A stretch of 64,000 nucleotides of DNA from positions 22,248,435 through 22,312,434 of the forward strand of contig NC_049991.1 of NCBI RefSeq assembly GCF_000003815.2, given 5' to 3'. The notes under the pieces were generated by a model. That model saw only the letters and a program-made list of their open reading frames with translations, was not told where the DNA came from and made no database searches. This document shows positions 44,490-56,035 of this stretch, in pieces. Origin of the DNA: Branchiostoma floridae. Its lineage: Eukaryota; Chordata; Leptocardii; Amphioxiformes; Branchiostomatidae. Position 1 is the first letter of the stretch; each line of letters starts with the position of its first letter. Both the position numbers and the translations under genes were made by a program.

Positions 44490-44690
44490 CGTCAGTCCCC
44501 ATGGTCCCACCCGCCAGTCCCCCGGGCCCCAGCCGTCAGTCCCCCGGGCCCCAGCCGTCAGTCCCCCAGGCCCCCCTTCATCTCCGTGGCCGGCGCCTCC
44601 GAAGGTCAGTGCCCGGCGGAAGCCTCCGAACGTCAGTGCCCGGCCGGCGCCTCCGAACGTCAGTGCCCGACGGAAGCCTCCAACCCAACC
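44490..44690. repeat. C-rich tandem repeats
   Basis: Copies of AGTCCCCCGGGCCCCAGCCG (22 bp) are followed by ~30-bp copies of GTCAGTGCCCGGCGGAAGCC. They produce proline-rich open frames without gene features. Confidence 0.75.
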
Positions 44691-44719
44691 GTGTAATCAT
44701 CACGAGCCGGGCCATTGAT

Positions 44720-47535
44720 GAAGTTGTCTCAGCTATAATAAAGATATGATCGTGTTGTCGGTTAACACCTGGCCTGCGGCCTGCTGCTGGCCCGATCCAG
44801 GATCGATACCTGGGCACGAGACCGCGACGTCATCCATCACGAACCCAGGACAGTGTGGCCTACATGCCCACTTACCTTACCATAGTAGCTGTGGCTTCAG
44901 CTGTTCCACAAAATAAATGCTGAATACGTTAAACTTCTTTCCTCAAGACCCTACTTTTATCGTCAATGAAAGATATCCAACGCTTCACAAACAAACGTCC
45001 CCTTCGGTGAAGGTATAAAATGTATGTCTGTACGTTCTAAAGATATTCCATTTCCATTTCCGCTGCTCAAGCGAGAAACGAACCGTACTCGGTCGGTACT
45101 ACTCTAGTTGGTGACGCAGACCTCCCTGGACTTGAAACGGACCACCCGCCCTGTACTCCTCCTCCCGAGGTATGAAACGCACCGTCCCGCCCGGCATGTG
45201 ATGGGCACTCCTCCTCCCGAGACCTGAAACGCACCGTCCCGCCTGGCATGTGATGAAGACGTTCTGTCGGTCCTGCTGACTGCCGAGCAAAGTGACATTT
45301 CGCTGATCTCTCCCCGCAGCCGGAGTAATCTCTCCCCGAGGCCCGTGATTTGTCAGGTTTATCTGATTCGTTGCCGTGTGAGATGGGACCGAGTTAACAG
45401 CCAATCAGCGCGCCGGAGTCAGGCAGGTCGGCAGATGACAGACATTCTGTCTTCCTTATCTCGTACCGTGGAGAGCGGCTGGCGGTTTCGGTTATCTACG
45501 CGTACAGGAGGGACAGACTCCAAAACCTATCAGCCCGCTGCTGTTCGGCAGGTCCGGGGAGATAGGCATCATTTCGTCTTTCTTACTTTGTTCATTATTC
45601 CGACACGCGCTTCGTTAGTGGGACCACTGGCCAAAGGGGATCACACATGACAACATGGCATAAAATAAAAATAGGTATTGGAGTAAAATCAGGCGGTGCA
45701 ATATATATATGTCATATATATATATATATATGATGTTGACGGAGGTTCGTCAGAAATGACTCGATTCGACCCGAAAATGGCGAGAGACGGCGAGAGATAG
45801 CGAGAGGAGAGATCGCCCTCAGGCTCCCTCAGGCTGGGTATTTCTGACAACAGACGGCGTAGAGGTTGTCGGGAAGGCTGAACAGCGAGACGTGACCTCT
45901 GTACGTAGGGAAGGTCACTGTCATGGTGGTTTGGTTTTGCGCTTGATAAGACGTTCCTTTTCGGCACAAGAATCGTGCGGCCAGTGTTGGAATGATGTAT
46001 TGCCGTCAGCAAGTTTGTATCTTCCATCTATGAAATGAAAGTTCGTGATTTCTGTCCTTGTTGTTCGGGGAAATCTGCGTACGAATCGACAACTCGGTTG
46101 GAAGTGGAGTTGACGTGCGGCACTGCCGCTGTCTTATTCTATCGTATCATTAGCGGGGGGCGGAATTGTCGCTTTTGCTTGTTCTGTTGCATACCCATTA
46201 AACCGACTCAATACGGAACACACCGGGTTTGTACTGAAGAGTACAAGATACATATCCTGACAGATCTATTCGATCCGGTGCCACTGGTATGGACCCCCAC
46301 TCCTTTCATTATGAGTGGTTTGGGGGCTTTCCTCGGACATTTGGGCTCCATTTACACTTGAGTTGAATGATGAAATTTGTGTAAAGTTCATTTTCCGACA
46401 AATTCAGTTGGCAGTTACATCATTGCACAGACAGCTCACGTGTTGGAATCGGCATGCCCATCTTGGTCGAGTTGATACCCCACTGGTCGATCAAGGTTAG
46501 GCATTCAGGTAATAAGATGCGCAAAAATCAGCTGCTCAAGAAACTGGATATGATCTTGGAAACGGTCCGGCGTTTCAAGTAGCATCCACTAATTTAGTCA
46601 GTGACAATGAGGAAATCCTGTTGAAGAGCAGGCTTTATATCCGACCCAAGGTATGGCGTATGATAACCGAGGGCTGCAGTCGCCTCGTTACTTAACCTGG
46701 AGTAGTCTAACCACGACGTCCGAGCAGGCTCCTGCCCGTGTGATCTTTATGCTGCGCAAGAACCCAAACACAAAATAGCGTGGAAAAATATACACACTTT
46801 CACTCTCACTTCATTTGTTTCATCAGAACATTACAACTCAGGTCATTGACATGTTACGCCGTCCCACACCCTGTCAAGCTATGCCGGTTTGGATATCAAA
46901 TATTGATACGTCATAGTGGGAGTGACGCGTGCCCAATGATGTATGGGTTAGATATGTATCACGTGGCAGTCACATGTTCGTCCCGTGTACGCCACGTGCA
47001 GCTGTTGACCAATCAGGTTAAAGCCCACGATGCTTGTTCGATACGTGCTTGATTGGACAGAAGTGATGTTTACTCCTGTCGGCAGATTCCCTCACCCCGG
47101 GTTCAATTTACACCGTCCCCGCTCGCGTTCGCGTTCATTCCGCTCGGCAGAGAAAAAGCTTTTGGTCGTGATTGCGAATCTTTCACAGCTGATGGCGCTG
47201 CCGGCTCGCTGCTGATGGCGCCGCCGCGTCTTAATGGATTTTTGATGAGGCGAGAGACGCCGGAGAGAGCCGGCCGGCAAAGGCAATCATCGTGTCAAGT
47301 TGGTTTGACAAGGTTGCCAGAAGGCGGTATTCCTGGCGCTCAGTTTAGAGCCTGTTGTAGCCAGGCCAACATGTCGTCTCCATGTTAAGGCATACCCCAG
47401 CATCATACAACATGTCCGGATCCATGTTAAGGTATACCATCTGCGCGTGATGCTGGATGTGACGCGTGGAAAATTCAGCTTTGACCGGAGGTTCTTTCAA
47501 CTACGGGCGCGCTGTTCTCTGGTTGGTAGTGTTAT
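44720..47535. other. Unassigned region
   Basis: Holds a two-copy duplication GAAACGCACCGTCCCGCC at 45173 and 45227, an (AT)n palindromic tract at 45697-45731, and TTAATGGATTTTTGAT at 47231-47246. No gene recognised. Confidence 0.4.
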
Positions 47536-47536
47536 C

Positions 47537-47665
47537 TGAAGGCTCCAGTTTTCAGCAACATCGACCATATCAGGGACAACTCAAACCATCAGAACATGAT
47601 CGACCATATCAGGGACAACTCAAACCATCAGAACATGATCGACAATATCGGGGATAACTAAACCA
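47537..47665. repeat. Three copies of a 39-bp unit
   Basis: The unit is CGACCATATCAGGGACAACT followed by CAAACCATCAGAACATGAT. Confidence 0.85.
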
Positions 47666-47898
47666 TCAGAACATGATAGAAATTTATCAATATTTCGAAC
47701 GTCATCAGTGGAAAAAATTGCCAAAGTGAAGCCTGCTATATGGGGGCAATAAAGAATCTATTCTTTGTCGCTAATAATAATTGTACCTGCGGTTTACATG
47801 CAATTTACCGTGAATGATGTAAACGCTCTTATGACCACAACCTACATGTACGGCGTTTGTGACCACGGCTTTACATACTTCCCATACGCACGACGTAG

Positions 47899-48720
47899 AA
47901 TCAGAATCAGAATGGTTTATTTGTACACTTCGCAGCCTCGAGGGCTGAATTGTGTGGTACATTACACTTCAGCTCAAGATCGGTTAAAACCATTAAAACA
48001 GTTGAGTAAAATTATATACATTGCGAGTTGCGACTATATACATACATATACATAATGATAATCTCGAACACTTTAAACATTAGACGTTTGAGATACAGCG
48101 TGAAGAACATGAGAAATTCAGTGCGGGGTTACATGGGTTCAAATGTCTAGTTTAGTTACGTGTTTAACAGCCTTACAAGGTAAGGGATCGGGGAGTTCTT
48201 GTGTCGATTGGTACGGCATAGTGGAGCATTCAGTTTCTGTTTGTTTCGAGTGTCCCGGCCGGATATTTCGCCCCTTGACAACGGAAGCCAGTCCCTGAAG
48301 GATGATGTCAACAGCGACTTTGCAAAGTTCAGGCACAGTTGTTCTCTCCTGTCTGCCAGCGATGTTAGTCCGAGGTTTTGAAGGGCATGTGAGTATCCAG
48401 TGTAGGCGTTACCAAGGATGATACGGCATGCACGCTTTTGGACATGTTCGAGTTTCTGTACTTGCTCCTTGGTAAGGCCGGGGGTCTAGGCTGGTGCTGC
48501 ATATTCTAAGATTGGCCTGATGTACCCGGTGTAGATTGTTAGACGTACGGTGTACATCCGCATCACGGTACGTGACCAGGGCCTGATTAGCAGCTGATAA
48601 GGAGGTGATGCGGAGTAAACTGGCCGTACGCTTTCCTGCGGGCGCCGGGCATGATGGGTACCCTTCCCGTCTTGCTTTTATTTGCAATGTTCTTGACGAC
48701 TGAGGCCGCAGTGATGGGAT
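47899..48720 (-). pseudogene. Decayed LINE reverse transcriptase 3' end
   Basis: The minus-strand translation gives the C-terminal reverse transcriptase signature YIRPILEYAAPA, a stop where Trp is expected, then TPGLTKEQVQKLEHVQKRAC and RIILGNAYTGYSHALQNLGL. Frameshifts lie upstream of this block. The 3' end reads AATAAACCATTCTGATTCTG, a retroposon tail with a CTGATT-type repeat. It resembles CR1/I-group elements but is too short to place. Confidence 0.78.
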
Positions 48721-49084
48721 CTAGTACCGAAATTACAAGTGGTAAAAGTTAACATGTATGCTTGTGTTTTCATGCTAAAATGACTACAAGTGTACACCCT
48801 GGCACATATTCGTTGATAATGAGGAATCTAACATGCAATCGCAATGAAGATAGCATTTCAGACTGAGAGAAAATCAGAATGTTCTTTTTTTTTGGTCTCG
48901 TAGACCGATTTTCTCAAAATGGATTCGGGCAGACAGTGGAGGATTTATGTGCTGTCCGCAGGTCACAGTCGCTGGGCCATCTAGAAGATACGCCCGGGCG
49001 GCGGACGCAAAACTACTCCTACTTTCGTCCTGCTGGAAACAGACCCATGTTCTCCTAGATCCTGAGCTTCCCGGCGACCCTGTC

Positions 49085-49170
49085 CGCATGCAGGAAGCAG
49101 AAGTTCGGCTCCGGCTGTTGATGTGTTTTAATGCGTTTTTGTCGGGATTTTGTATTTTGTACCGTTTCTT
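49085..49170. mobile_element. Degenerate end of a TACTCTCC-family MITE
   Basis: AAGCAGAAGTTCGGCTCCGG, then TGTT, a T-rich stretch, GTCGGGATTTTG and TATTTTGT follow the same order as the left half of the 50173 element, with many changes. No flanking duplication is visible. Confidence 0.4.
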
Positions 49171-49239
49171 TATGTCCGCCAGCTTGGAAAATAGGCATTT
49201 TCTCTTGACGACCCGGTCCCGGGAAATGCTTGCCCGGCG

Positions 49240-49500
49240 GTCGGCGGGGACAGACCCATGTTCTCCCGAGCTTCATGGCGACCCGGTCCGGGGAAATGGC
49301 TGCTGGACTGGCGGGGACAGACCCATGTTCCTCCGAGCTTCGCGGCGACTCGGTCCCGGGAAATGCTTGCCCGGTTGGCGGGGATAGACCCATGTTCCCC
49401 CGAGCTTCATGGCGACTCGGTCCCGGGAAATGCTTGCCCGGTTGGCGGGGATAGACCCATATTCCTCCGAGCTTCATGGCGACCCGGCCCCGGTAAATGA
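49240..49500. repeat. Minisatellite, ~67-bp unit, four copies
   Basis: Units contain ACAGACCCATGTTCCTCCGA, GCTTC and GGTCCCGGGAAATGCTTGCC. Confidence 0.88.
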
Positions 49501-49659
49501 CTGCCCTTCCCGCTGGATGGTGATTTAGCACCAAGGGGAGGCAGTTGTGGGTTCTTGATGGGTTTTTATGGCGGCGGGTTTAATGGTGCGTCCTGCGGTG
49601 CCCGACCCCATCATCATCGGGCAGTTATAACCGTCATAACGACTCGGCCCGCTAGTCAC

Positions 49660-50150
49660 AGCAGCAGCCCTAGCCTTCCAGCAGGCTTTTCAGGGGCTGT
49701 TTTGCCCTCCACGCTAGTCTCCCAGCAGGCTTCTCTGTGGCCTTTCTGTCATCCACGCTAGCCTCCCCAGCAGCCTTCTCAGTGACCTTTCTGTCATCCA
49801 CGCTAGCCTCCCCAGCAGCCTTCTCAGTGGCCTTTCTGGCGCCCACACTAGCCCCCCCCCCCCCCAGCAGGCTTCTCTGTGGCCTTTCTGTCATCCACGC
49901 CAGTCTCCCCAGCAGCCTTCTCAGTGGCCTTTCTGTCATCCACGCTAGCCTCCCCAGCAGCCTTCTCAGTGGCCTTTCTGTCATCCACGCTAGCCTCCCC
50001 AACAGCCTTCTCAGTGGCCTTCCAGCCTGACCACGCTAGCTTTCACAACAAGCATCTCAGTGGCATTTCTGCCCTTTACCCTAGCCCTCCAGCAGGTTTG
50101 TTATCGGCCTTTCTGTCCTCAACGCTAGCCTCACCATTAGGCAACTGTCC
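49660..50150. repeat. Minisatellite, 45-bp unit, about ten copies
   Basis: Units contain CTTTCTGTCATCCACGCTAG, CCTCCCCAGCAGCCTTCTCA and GTGGC. One copy carries a run of more than ten C at 49851. Confidence 0.92.
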
Positions 50151-50172
50151 CCCACGCTCCACCCGTCTATTC

Positions 50173-50406
50173 TACTCTCCAAGCAGAGGTTAGGCTCCGG
50201 CTGTTTTTTTTTACGTTTTTTTTTTAGTCGTTTTTCAGTTTATTTTATCGGGCTTTCTATTTTGTCATTTTTTATTTTGTTGTGTCCGGCCTAACGGTGT
50301 TAGGTTTTGATACAGCAAGATATAAAAAAAAAATAGAAAGCCCGATAAAAATGACTAAAAAAACGTTAAAAAAAACAGCCGGAGCCTAACCTCTGCTTGG
50401 AGAGTA
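50173..50406. mobile_element. MULE-like MITE, TACTCTCC family, copy A
   Basis: 234 bp flanked by the 9-bp duplication CGTCTATTC (50164-50172 and 50407-50415). TIRs begin TACTCTCCAAGCAGAGGTTA and continue through GGCTCCGGCTG, a T-run, TAGTCG and ATCGGGCTTTCTATTTT, so most of the element folds back on itself. No coding. Copy B is at 59246. Confidence 0.93.
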
Positions 50407-50504
50407 CGTCTATTCCGCCTTGAGAAAAAATGTCCAAGACTCTTGACACGTCCATGAGATGTAAGAGAGCCTTTTTGAGGATGCCGGGTATTGGGTTGTT
50501 ACCG

Positions 50505-50962
50505 GTTGGTAGCGCAGGTGTGAAGTCAGGACCGGGGGTAGCGCAAGTGTGAAGTCAGGACCGGGGGTAGCGCAAGTGTGAAGTCAGGACCGGGGGTAGC
50601 GCAGTTGTGAAGTCAGGACCGGGGGTAGCGCAAGTGTGAAGTCAGGACCGGGGGTAGCGCAAGTGTGAAGTCAGGACCGGGGGTAGCGCAAGTGTGAAGT
50701 CAGGACCGGGGGTAGCGCAAGTGTGAAGTCAGGACCGGGGGTAGCGCAGGTGTGAAGTCAGGACCGGGGGTAGCGCAAGTGTGAAGTCAGGACCGGGGGT
50801 AGCGCAAGTGTGAAGTCAGGACCGGGGGTAGCGCAAGTGTGAAGCCAGGACCGGGGGTAGCGCAGGTGTGAAGTCAGGACCGGGGGTAGCGCAAGTGTGA
50901 AGTCAGGACCGGGGGTAGCGCAGGTGTGAAGTCAGGACCGGGGGTAGCGCAAGTGTGAAGCG
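50505..50962. repeat. Minisatellite, 29-bp unit, about sixteen copies
   Basis: Extremely uniform units of GGGGGTAGCGCAAGTGTGAA plus GTCAGGACC. Confidence 0.95.
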
Positions 50963-50974
50963 CATCTTCCAATG

Positions 50975-51055
50975 ACTCAACGTCTGGCCAGGAATGTCAG
51001 GCATCGAGCCCATGGCCTTGGCTCTGATGGCCTAGCCACTAGGCCACTCGACGCC
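50975..51055 (-). mobile_element. tRNA-like sequence, probable SINE head
   Basis: The minus strand has a perfect box A (TGGCCTAGTGG, 51046-51036) and a near box B (GGCTCGATGCC, 51010-51000) in a tRNA-like order. Spacing is shorter than in a true tRNA and no clean cloverleaf was found. A SINE head or tRNA pseudogene is more likely than a functional tRNA. Confidence 0.4.
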
Positions 51056-51157
51056 ACGTCTTCAAGGAACGAATTGATAAATCAGTGTTTACATGGCGAC
51101 GGGCCGATCAGAAAGAGTACAAGGCGTGCATGGGGAATTTAGCCGGGAAGCCAGCAC

Positions 51158-51492
51158 TACTCGGTCGCTACCCCAGCCATTGCCACACGTCTGCTCGGTC
51201 GCTACCCCAGCCATTGCCACACGTCTGCTCGGTCGCTACCCCAGCCATTGCCACACGTCTGCTCGGTCGCTACCCCAGCCATTGCCACACGTCTGCTCGG
51301 TCGCTACCCCAGCCATTGCCACACGTCTGCTCAGTCGCTACCCCAGCCATTGCCACACGTCTGCTCGGTCGCTACCCCAGCCATTGCCACACGTCTGCTC
51401 AGTCGCTACCCCAGCCATTGCCACACGTCTGCTCGGTCGCTACCCCAGCCATTGCCACACGTCTGCTCGGCGCTACCCCAGCCATTGCCATA
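51158..51492. repeat. Minisatellite, 34-bp unit, about ten copies
   Basis: The unit is CTCGGTCGCTACCCCAGCCA plus TTGCCACACGTCTG. It is open in all three plus frames over the array, but only as an artefact. Confidence 0.94.
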
Positions 51493-51494
51493 AG

Positions 51495-52515
51495 TCCAAA
51501 TGTCCTCCTGTAAGGTCTAAAGCGAACAAGACTGGCTACGTAAAATTAGGAAGGGTAGCGAAAGTCTCAGGGAGTATGCGGTAATAGTTAATTATACCAA
51601 TCCACATTTACCTGTAGTTCGCTTTTTCTCCGCAAGACGTCGCTTCCCATTACATACATGGGCGTGAGGTTAGCTGTTCGCTGTTCACAGGTAATATGAA
51701 AAATGCGTTATATAACACCTTTCATTTCCTGTACACGTGGGTTCATCACGAAAATCAGTCACGCGGTTCCCATGCTCTAATATTCAGCAGATCTACCGAT
51801 GGCCTTGCGGGTTGTTATCTGTAGGCCGAAATAATCTGCGACACGTCTGTTACTCTAGGCTAAATAATTAGGTTATAAAAAAAACACTTTGTGACTGCAG
51901 AAACGTTGAGAAGGCCTGGGGAATAAAGGGACTTGCTTCTGAGAGAAAAAGGAAACAGATGATTTGAATCGCAAGCGTAGAATTTGTGTTGTAGTGTCTG
52001 TAGGCCTGTTGTACTCATATATCAGTCCACTTTCCTCAGTCTCACTCACTCTGAGAAGGTGTGAGTCTCCCGGTGACGTCATCCACACAATGCGGCCGGA
52101 GCTGCCCGGACTCACCTGAGGGGAGTTAGCAAAGGTCAGCACAGGTCACAGGTGTAATCACGTGATCAGCCAAGCGTGCTGGAGTTGATCGCTCCTGATG
52201 AATTCTGGGTCCCTGCGGACATCCCGTGTTTTTCTAACCGTCAGACTTGAGCCGAGCCGCCGGCCAGCTAGCTGCCTGCTGACCCCAAGTATGTTCGCAA
52301 AGCAGATGTTGGGTGGAAAATTGTGCTCTTAAAGCAGATGTTGGGCGGAAAATTGTATTATTTGGTGCCGAGCTGCTCTGACAGACGAGCTTCTGTTGTT
52401 AGGGGTTCAGAGAAGGTCGGAAAACGGTTTGGTGCTCCCCCGCACGTCTGTTTGAAGATGAAGCGTGGGAAATCCCGGTAGATGGCCGCGGCGCTGCACT
52501 TAATCCGGGATTATT
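51495..52515. other. Unassigned region
   Basis: No gene, transposon end or array. AAGCAGATGTTGGG(T/C)GGAAA is duplicated at 52300 and 52332. Confidence 0.35.
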
Positions 52516-52519
52516 CCGC

Positions 52520-52755
52520 GGGAAAACAGGCAATTACCCCCCCCCCCCCCTCCGGGATCAACATAGCCTCTACCAGGCTCAAAAGAAAACATACTCTCCG
52601 AGCACGGTGCTTACGGGTAAGAAGAGTGCCCGTGTAATTTTTCCGACTTCTACTATATCTGCGGGATTCAACCTCTGCTTGGAGAGTAAGGAAAACAGGC
52701 AATTACAACCGTGCCGCCCCGGGATCAATAAAGCATAGCCTCTACCAGGCTCCGC
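52520..52755. repeat. Direct duplication flanking a small MITE
   Basis: GGAAAACAGGCAATTAC, CCGGGATCAA and AGCCTCTACCAGGCTC occur in the same order at 52520-52580 and 52690-52752, with the 97-bp element of 52592-52688 between them. Confidence 0.7.
52592..52688. mobile_element. Diverged TACTCTCC-family MITE, copy C
   Basis: 97 bp. It begins TACTCTCCGAGCACGG and ends AACCTCTGCTTGGAGAGTA. The flanks AAGAAAACA and AGGAAAACA match at 8 of 9 positions, as expected for an old 9-bp duplication. The TIRs match only near the tips. Confidence 0.6.
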
Positions 52756-52759
52756 GGAT

Positions 52760-55700
52760 CGGTGGTCTAATAGTACAAATTTGACAAATAGAAACAATAG
52801 TACGCTGGGGGTGTGGGAGGCAAAGGATTTCCTCACCACTCGTGGCTAGGGAAGGGGATTTATCAATATGGTCACGGCGATGGGACATGTGGCAGGGGTC
52901 CTGAATTTTTCAAACTCGGACAATGGGGTACATCATAAACGTTAAACTGTTGACTCTCTTTCTCCTTCACTCACTCACCACTCACACCATCGGGGCGGCA
53001 CTCCTTACTCACACACTGTCAGTGGAGCTGGCCTAGATCTGGAGACAGGGCAGAAGTGTTCTGCAACAACTTATAAAGTAAAACCTGTGTAGGATAAATG
53101 TTTATATTGTATCACATAAAATGCCCTTTATAACTATCCCGAGTGGATTACCGTGACCACAACAAGAATCCATCTACAGTAGCAACAAGCTGATACAAGC
53201 AGATGTTAGGATGGAAGATATTTCTTTCGGGTCGTCGGATCCGATGTCTCGCGGTAGCCTCCTCCAGGCCTTCCTGCGGGACACGGGTCGTGGAATGCGG
53301 CAAACCCTTGGAAGGGGAATAAATGGTCAGGAGAGCCATCCCACGGAAAGCTGTTCAAAAATTTTGGTTTCAGTTCAGTAGGGAATAAATTTGATTATTT
53401 CTGCCAGTTCGATTAACTCATGTTTTGACAGATAAAACTATTCATCAACACTGAGATTCAAGTCTGTGGTGTGAGTTGTCCTCCCTCGCCAAGAACCGAC
53501 ACATCAATATGCAATATAGGCTTCAAATTTCCGCAAAGATCATGCTCATTGTTTGCCTGGATGTCTTACCTTCATAAATGTATCATGCTCTTTCGTTCAC
53601 GTTAGTGTATCAAAATATGCTATTCAAGGTTAACATAGATTATTAAAACTTTGCTCCTGCTTTCAATTCTATAGTGGTGCGCAACTGCAGGTCTGCCTGG
53701 ATTTTCTAAGGTGCGCTATTTTGGGGAAGGGGTGTGGCTGGAGGCAAAGTGCTCCTAGGTCAAAATGTTGGTCTGGAGCCCCGTAGAAGACTGGTGTAAT
53801 ATGAGCACCTCATTTCTCATCCCCGGTGCATGGCCTCGACAATTCCCCATGACTTATCCATACGTCATCACTATCCCGTGATGTCCACCAACCACAGGCC
53901 AGCAACCCTCTGCGTCACCCATTGTCCCTGCTTCAGCTTTGACCAATGAGTGGCGAGCCCCAGAGTGACGAGAAACTCGGAGCGACCAACAGGCGGACAC
54001 ACGAGTTGCAGCTCACTGTGAGACAGTACGCACCTTCCCTCCGCCTGTCATTCCTGCCTTCCATCCCAACCGTCCGGGTCGCCAGTTTGTCATTCCTGCC
54101 TCCTCTCACAGCCGTCCGGTTCGCCAGTACTGTGCCGTTCATTAACAGGTATGTCACGGTTATGCTGACGTTCAGTACTGTACCGTTCATTAACAGGTAT
54201 GTCACCGGTTATGCTGATGTTGACTGAGAAGTGGATGTGTTTTATGTAGTAGTCAGGTTTCTGCAGTTGCAGCGCAGGCAGTGGCTTTTGGCCGCCAGTG
54301 CAGATGTTAGTTTGGTCTTAATCAGACTCCATAGTCGCTGGGAAATGGTAGTAATTGGCCAAATAGACAGATGACTTGCCAGAGGAGTTAGCTTGCGACG
54401 TAGCCTTCCCGTGGACCGACTCTCCTGGCCCCCTTCTTGATTTTTATGAGCCTGATTTTTCCAGTGTCCCCATCACCTCAATAAGTCTATACCTGAGCAT
54501 ATATAACTCTACTCTACTCTATAGATAGCCTTTATGTGGAGGTTGTTCGGACCTGTACAAAATGGTTGCCCTTTCAGCTGCGGACACAGTTCACAATTCG
54601 GACCGGATACTGCACTGTGACTCAGTAGCCATTACACCCTATGATGCCCGTGGTGGACCTCTGACCAAGGCACAAACAAACACTTTTATCGTGCAGATCG
54701 AACTGATACCGGACAACGGTCATGACAGTAGAATTTTCAATTTGTGTGGATGTGTTTCCCGGAAGGTCCTGGTATAATTTGTTGTGAAATTATTATGTGC
54801 GCTGTTGTTATGTGCGTGTACCGTCTGGTACCCACCGCGGCGTAAAACTTTGTACTTAGATCTACTGACTGGAAAACAGCACATCGTTCTTGCTGACAGC
54901 TGTTCTGTTGTTTTGTTTTGTTTTTGCTGTACTGTGGTGTTGTTGCTGTTGTGTTATTGCTGAACTGTCGTTGCTCTGCTGTTGTTGTTATTTTGCTGTA
55001 CTATACTGTGATGTTGTACTGTTGGTGTAATTTATCGCTGTACCTTGGCTGTACTGTTTATTATTGTTGTGTTATTGCTGTTGTTATGTTACTGCTATAC
55101 CATTACTGCTGCGTTGTTGCCGTGCCGTAGTTTCTAGCTTTGTTGTATTTGAGGGCCTGGTGCCTATGATCCCCAGATCACGCACCGCCCAGCCCGCCGA
55201 GCCGCCGCATACGGATCGGATTTACTGTGAAACCGCGCAGTGTCCTGGTGGTCACGGTGGATCAGTTCTTCATGGCCCGGGCACAGGCGGGGGAGCTGTG
55301 GGTGGGTGGGGAGGGGCAGATTGCGCAGATCATCAAGTAAAGAAGAGTCGAGTAAAGTAGAGTTCTGGCGCAGGTATTAACTCCTGTTCCAATTTAGGCC
55401 GCTCACTCATTCTCAGGACAATGTCATGACAATGTCATCCCTGGTAACTGGGGATCATCTAGGGCTCTAAAGTTGTAGTACACACTGTGTTGCGTTATGT
55501 GGTTATCCAGTCCTCTTTAAAACAGTTTACGCTTGGAGGTGTCACCACAGATTCTGGTAAACTCCTCCAATCGCTCTACGCCTCCTGTCGGTTTTACGTC
55601 TTTACGCTTAATTTGGTGTCTCTGTTCTGAGAGAAACGAACACACCACCGCACATCTGCTCGGAGATGGCACGCCGCGGCTCCTGTGAACTCGCGTCACC

Positions 55701-55860
55701 CGGCTGCGCAGATGGTCGTGACAGAAGAGTTCCCGCCAAGCCCGCTTCTGGTCTCAAATCAACTCTTTTGTGTAACATATTGTTGTCTTCTGCACAAAGG
55801 GCATGCACAAGGCAGCAGTGTATCTTCTGTACTGATCTGTTATGTCTGTGAACAGCTTCA
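52760..55860. other. Unassigned region
   Basis: Contains a two-copy repeat TACCGTTCATTAACAGGTAT at 54130-54212 and a TTGTTGCTG-type low-complexity tract at 54905-55130. The 71-codon frame at 54562 shows no family feature. Confidence 0.35.
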
Positions 55861-55862
55861 AT

Positions 55863-55927
55863 ATGTAGATATCATATAAATGTGGATACATACATTGTAT
55901 GTATCCACATTTATATGATATCTACAT
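55863..55927. repeat. Perfect 65-bp palindrome (32-bp arms, 1-bp centre)
   Basis: Arms ATGTAGATATCATATAAATG and onward are exactly inverted around base 55895. There is no loop, so it could extrude as a cruciform or be a hairpin transposon relic. No flanking direct repeat was found. Confidence 0.93.
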
Positions 55928-56035
55928 GGTAGTAGCTAGGTGTGTGTGTTTTTGTGTTTCCAGATTTAAACAGAACAAAACAGAACTGAAATCAGAGATG
56001 GGTTTAAATGTGCCCTCCATCCTCCTGTCCGCTCC

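Noticed and set aside
44116..44718. 200-codon proline-rich frame
   Set aside because: Built of C-rich tandem units and preceded by a minisatellite. No family features.
51085..51584. Overlapping 142- and 163-codon frames
   Set aside because: Both are readings of the 34-bp array in different frames.
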